From Stieleria neptunia (GTDB taxonomy: Bacteria > Planctomycetota > Planctomycetia > Pirellulales > Pirellulaceae): a DNA stretch of 64,000 bases. A model generated the notes under the pieces. That model was not told the origin of the DNA. It saw nothing but the letters and a program-made list of their open reading frames with translations, and made no database searches. Below, one piece after another: positions 63,501 to 64,000 of this stretch. The DNA is taken from assembly GCF_007754155.1 (NCBI RefSeq), contig NZ_CP037423.1, positions 7,808,938 through 7,872,937 of the forward strand, given 5' to 3'. Both the position numbers and the translations under genes were made by a program. Numbering within the stretch: the first letter of the stretch is position 1; each line of letters starts with the position of its first letter.

Positions 63501-64000
63501 GATTTCGTTCGTGTCAAAGCCGCTGCGATAGATCGCCAGGTTGTCGAGCCACCCGTTGAACGACGAGTTTGCGCTGCGTGTGTATCCGGTGCCGATGACA
63601 AGGTCGTCGGCGTCCTGAACGGGTGGAAGATCCGTCTTGCCGTTCAGATCCCATTTGCCCGTGACCGGTTTTCCGTCGATCCAAGCTTGCAGACTCTCTG
63701 CATTGCCGAACGTGTACTGCAATGCCACGTGATGCCAGCCGGTGGAAGGCACGGTCGTTTCGCTCCACCACCGATGCCACGCAAATTCCTGGGTCTCGGG
63801 ATGCCGGCTGGTGAAGAGGAACCCGAATCGGGCGCCGCCGCCGGTTTCCTGAAACCGGACGGCATAATTCTGGTTCGTCTCGGGAAACGTTTCGCCATGA
63901 CTGACGTGTCGTCCCTTGCCGACGACATAGGCGACATGTCCCCGCCCCAACGACCGTATTTTCACCCAGGTTTCGAAACCGAACGTGTCGCCGATGCCGA
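60522..64000 (-). CDS. DUF1549/DUF1553 planctomycete cytochrome-like protein, partial
   Basis: At least 1158 residues; the N-terminus is outside the window. Domain order: LamG/concanavalin-like part (up to about 180, '[20 protein letters not shown]'), a linker, a PSCyt1 haem-c motif ('[20 protein letters not shown]' with CYDCH), DUF1549 ('[20 protein letters not shown]' and a second CxxCH, '[10 protein letters not shown]'), and DUF1553 ('[20 protein letters not shown]', '[20 protein letters not shown]'). Such proteins are large secreted proteins specific to Planctomycetes and Verrucomicrobia, with suggested roles in polysaccharide or redox processes. Upstream of the DUF1501 gene on the same strand. 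Confidence 0.92.
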   Translation of the reverse strand, partial: GIGDTFGFETWVKIRSLGRGHVAYVVGKGRHVSHGETFPETNQNYAVRFQETGGGARFGFLFTSRHPETQEFAWHRWWSETTVPSTGWHHVALQYTFGNAESLQAWIDGKPVTGKWDLNGKTDLPPVQDADDLVIGTGYTRSANSSFNGWLDNLAIYRSGFDTNEIAQRYRYVPPPPAVTREMIPAGKVLVQISEQGVPESSGWPEEPRVTETYLEDVFGLFAVPHKYISTGVRADRHNPSHVRASAVVKLPQGKHRLLLRGRGLSRLFIDGKEILENGPRTLDSGGHTPLAAQDDYLDLGPDFRFAPPGNRDAWCEFESAGGEHFVILESMLGNIKGNSKQRPELGETVAAISLQGSESWSLLSPGKRQVAYNDAGWNAFAADRQAWLDQVNATAREKCRAGHSDYWNRRRMAASDWLAATEPVVVPELPDGFSANNEIDHFIASRIASVAREANQSKRSEVDYFKDIRPLLEERCYDCHQGQKAQGDLRLDDHASVLVGGESDGPAIVPGKADASALLDRITSQDEGIVMPPTGDPLSDDQIDRLTRWINDGAAWPQFDVVDFEPTPPADDLTFLRRVTLDTVGVPPSEAEINAFLNDDVRRPSDVVRVQGSMSSESDLASADRRARVIDRLLDDKRWADHWMGYWLDVLAENPNIINPTLNNTGPFRWWLYESLVDNKPADLFVTELIRMEGSERFGGPAGFGTASQNDLPMAAKGMIVSSAFLGVDMKCARCHDAPGHLSRQKDLMQLAALLKKDTIQLPKTSSVPQDQLHQRGRKPLIEVTLKPGAKINPAWPFERYCDESVADVLAENPDDSRDRLAALITAPQNERFAQVMVNRIWQRLMGRGLVANVSDWEKGEPSHPDLLRWLGRRFVESGYDVKAISRLILNSHAYQRATDPLLRETSPLYISPAPRRLTAEQIVDSVFHATGTPFDLEEVSLDIDSVREIKNALTLGKPRRSWMLASTSNERDRPSLGLPRVTAVASVLKAFGWRGARQDPRSERDTEPNILQPAIFGNGVMSVWLTRLSDRHGITQLVLEDQPVEQLVDRLFLRLLTRRPTAAERNRYVRFLSEGYDTRIIPEAERVTPTPVKRERVRYVSWSNHVDGPANTLAVQKEAAARRGEPATYALTNDWRLRMEDALWAILNAPEWIYSP

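Overview
The window looks like a chromosomal segment of a planctomycete of the Pirellulaceae/Rhodopirellula type. The evidence is a DUF1549/DUF1553 cytochrome-like protein next to a DUF1501 protein with a Tat-like signal, a dockerin and cadherin-like protein with the N-terminal 'LESL-DR-LMA' sorting motif, a BBP7-like outer-membrane barrel, a small protein starting with an 'NPYRSP' motif, and planctomycete-style secreted hypothetical proteins.

Bases 1 to about 26,800 are accessory DNA. From the left: an IS630-like element (cut by the window edge) has jumped into a type III restriction (Res-like) helicase gene. A divergent XRE regulator follows, with a visible promoter. Next comes a four-gene + strand cassette (4308-8590): a GHKL ATPase, an unrecognised protein, a DUF6339-like protein and an HNH endonuclease. 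It has the layout of an anti-phage system, and I cannot match it to a named one. A metallophosphoesterase and a small membrane protein separate it from a zone of insertions and broken genes. That zone holds an IS66 element with exact ends and an 8-bp target duplication, splitting a gene that can be rejoined in frame; a tRNA-Pro 3' half with terminator (attachment-site scar) beside an integrase relic; an IS21-like element next to an integrase-core (IS481/ISNCY-like) element; and an ISKra4-like element with perfect ends inside a reductase gene. There are also remnants of an RND efflux system, a pirin, a REP-associated transposase and a Ro60/TROVE gene. Only a short-chain dehydrogenase looks intact there.

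Bases 26,800 to 31,400 hold secreted and LRR proteins, a signal-less peptidoglycan-binding/L,D-transpeptidase-like protein, a small Cys/His-rich exported protein and several palindromic intergenic repeats.

Bases 31,815 to 42,637 are a Tad/Flp type IVb pilus locus: pilin, strong hairpin terminator, prepilin peptidase, a 44-residue small gene, TadE, an unusually long CpaB-like protein, TadG-like, CpaE/TadZ, CpaF/TadA, TadB, TadC and a DUF192 protein. The secretin (CpaC/RcpA), a lipoprotein and a TadD-like TPR lipoprotein lie separately at 49,154-52,444. The gap between holds a probable metal-homeostasis operon (periplasmic metal-binding-like protein, COG0523 GTPase, thioredoxin-like lipoprotein) divergent from the BBP7-like barrel, with a 7-2-7 palindrome between them, then the dockerin metalloprotease. 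Bases 52,544 to 64,000 carry a Wza-like export lipoprotein, a large AsmA-like protein, an AGCS sodium/alanine symporter, and the DUF1501 and DUF1553 pair, the latter running off the right edge.
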